5,844 nt of DNA from an uncultured Acidimicrobium sp. (GTDB lineage: Bacteria > Actinomycetota > Acidimicrobiia > Acidimicrobiales > Ilumatobacteraceae), in contig CAINLH010000179.1 in the NCBI GenBank assembly GCA_903850275.1, positions 1 through 5,844 on the forward strand, written 5' to 3'. Below the pieces are notes generated by a model that ran no database searches, was not told the origin of the DNA, and saw nothing but the letters and a program-made list of their open reading frames with translations. The position numbers and the translations under genes are program-made. The first letter of the stretch is position 1. Every line of letters starts with the position of its first letter. Below are positions 4,500 to 5,844 of the stretch, piece by piece.

Positions 4500-5843
4500 C
4501 TATTGCGTGCGAACAGCGCTGGCTGCTGCACGATGTGCGGCTTCGCCCAACTGCTGCATCACGGCATCGTCGTGACCAACACCAACGAATAGGGCCTCGT
4601 AAGCACCGGGGGCCATCGCAACGCCTTCGCGCAACATGGCGTGGAAAAATGCTGCGTACATTTTTTCGTTGGTCTGTTTTGCTTCGTCGAAATTTGTTGG
4701 AATTTCGTTTCCGAAGAATGCTCCCACGAGAGTGCCGACCACAGGAAACTGTGCAACTATGCCCGCACTCGCACATGCATCGCGCAAGATAGTTGCAAGT
4801 TGACGCGCGCGCGCCGAAAGTTCCATATACACATCGGGCGTCAGTTCATTCAGTGCAGCAAGGCCCGCGGCAGTTGCGAGCGGATTGCCTGCAAGAGTTC
4901 CGGCATGGAACACTTTGCCAATTGGTGTGAGGTGCTCCATGACCGAGCGCGATCCGCCAATTGCGCCGATGGGCAGGCCGCCGCCGATTACTTTCCCGAA
5001 ACACGTGATGTCTGGGCGAACGTCGTACTTCGCTTGCGCACCGCCCGACCCGAGACGAAAGCCAGTGATGACCTCGTCAAAAATAAGTAGAGCGCCCGCC
5101 TTGTCGCATGCTGCGCGGAGGCCTTCAAGAAAGCCTGCGGCTGGCGCAACGACGCCCATGTTGGCTGCCACCGGTTCGACAATTACTGCCGCAACATCGT
5201 TGCCAATTTCGGGAACGACGTTGTAAGGAACAACAATCGTGTTGGCAACTGCTTCTTCCGGGACACCTGCAGTGCCAGGGATGCCAAGCGTTGCAACTCC
5301 ACTGCCACCGGCTGCCAATAAGGCATCGGTTGCGCCATGGAAGTTTCCATGAAACGTAATAATGCGCTTGCGACCGGTTGCGCCGCGGGCAAGACGCACA
5401 GCGGTGCTAGTTGCTTCGGTGCCGCTGTTCATGAGACGCACTCGCTCACAGCTTGGTACTCGCTCACGAATAGCTTCGGCAAGTTTCATTTCCCTTGGGG
5501 TTGGCGCGCCGAACGATGTGCCGTCGCCGGCGGCGGCCACAAGCGCCGACGTGATTGCGCGATGCGCATGACCCAAAATGACCGCGCCATAACTTTGCAC
5601 GAGGTCGATATACCGCTTGCCCTCGACATCAAAAATGTGTGCACCTTCACCACGGGCAACGATGTACGGCTCGCCACCAACGGCTTTAAACGCACGAATT
5701 GAAGAGTTGACGCCGCCTGGAATTGCTTCGGCTGATCGTGTGTATAGCGCGTGGTTGTTAGCAACTCCCTTGCCAACACAAACCGTTGCCGTGCAACCCG
5801 CAGCCACGCAAGACGTGGAGTCACACAACGGAATCATTGACAT
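4500..5843 (-). CDS. hemL: Glutamate-1-semialdehyde 2,1-aminomutase
   Basis: This PLP enzyme converts glutamate-1-semialdehyde to 5-aminolevulinate in the C5 route of tetrapyrrole synthesis, in the cytoplasm. Family marks are clear: IPGGVNSSIRAF (41-52) near the front, NSGTEAT (139-145) for the PLP phosphate, Asp256 in LLIFDEVITGFR for the PLP ring nitrogen, Lys284 in CFGKVIGGGLPIGA as the Schiff-base lysine, and GTLAGNPLATAAG (315-327). At 447 residues it is slightly longer than usual because of about 26 residues ahead of the conserved domain, holding four evenly spaced cysteines (7, 12, 17, 22). The ATG at 5843 lies one base from the window edge; the ATG at 5837 or the GTG at 5807 are other possible starts, and a start further upstream cannot be excluded. 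It likely heads a two-gene unit with the downstream membrane protein, and would feed heme supply for the neighbouring cytochromes. Confidence 0.96.
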   Translation of the reverse strand: MSMIPLCDSTSCVAAGCTATVCVGKGVANNHALYTRSAEAIPGGVNSSIRAFKAVGGEPYIVARGEGAHIFDVEGKRYIDLVQSYGAVILGHAHRAITSALVAAAGDGTSFGAPTPREMKLAEAIRERVPSCERVRLMNSGTEATSTAVRLARGATGRKRIITFHGNFHGATDALLAAGGSGVATLGIPGTAGVPEEAVANTIVVPYNVVPEIGNDVAAVIVEPVAANMGVVAPAAGFLEGLRAACDKAGALLIFDEVITGFRLGSGGAQAKYDVRPDITCFGKVIGGGLPIGAIGGSRSVMEHLTPIGKVFHAGTLAGNPLATAAGLAALNELTPDVYMELSARARQLATILRDACASAGIVAQFPVVGTLVGAFFGNEIPTNFDEAKQTNEKMYAAFFHAMLREGVAMAPGAYEALFVGVGHDDAVMQQLGEAAHRAAASAVRTQ

Positions 5844-5844
5844 C

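Overview
The window comes from a high- to mid-GC bacterium, most likely an actinobacterium of the Acidimicrobiia type. This is inferred from the split, b6-type cytochrome b, the Tat-dependent Rieske protein with an extra N-terminal membrane helix, the mixed codon use and the proteins' general look. No search was possible, so the taxonomic call is tentative. Almost all of the DNA is coding, and nearly all of it concerns respiratory cytochromes or heme supply.

Positions 1-2878 (minus strand, read from high to low coordinates) hold a tight five-gene operon: a 3-helix membrane protein of unknown function, a 2x[4Fe-4S] ferredoxin-like protein, a cytochrome b6-like N-terminal subunit, a subunit IV-like C-terminal cytochrome b subunit, and the N-terminal part of a Rieske iron-sulfur protein that runs off the left edge. 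Gaps between these genes are only 6 to 30 bases. Together they encode a quinol:cytochrome c oxidoreductase (bc/b6f-type complex III) carrying two unusual accessory members.

Positions 2879-3068 are a divergent intergenic region with a dyad and a 10-bp tandem repeat. From 3069 a membrane-anchored mono-heme cytochrome c is transcribed on the plus strand; it is the likely electron acceptor of the bc complex. Its N-terminus carries the same short motif (IPEHLLKR) as the C-terminal cytochrome b subunit, which has two copies. This is the most striking pattern in the window.

Positions 3885-5843 (minus strand) hold hemL (glutamate-1-semialdehyde aminomutase, tetrapyrrole synthesis) followed 9 bases later by a small membrane-anchored, cysteine-containing protein of unknown function. 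The latter converges on the cytochrome c gene with no bases between the two stop codons. HemL would supply the 5-aminolevulinate used to make the hemes of the neighbouring cytochromes.

No tRNA, rRNA, CRISPR array, insertion sequence or phage feature was seen.
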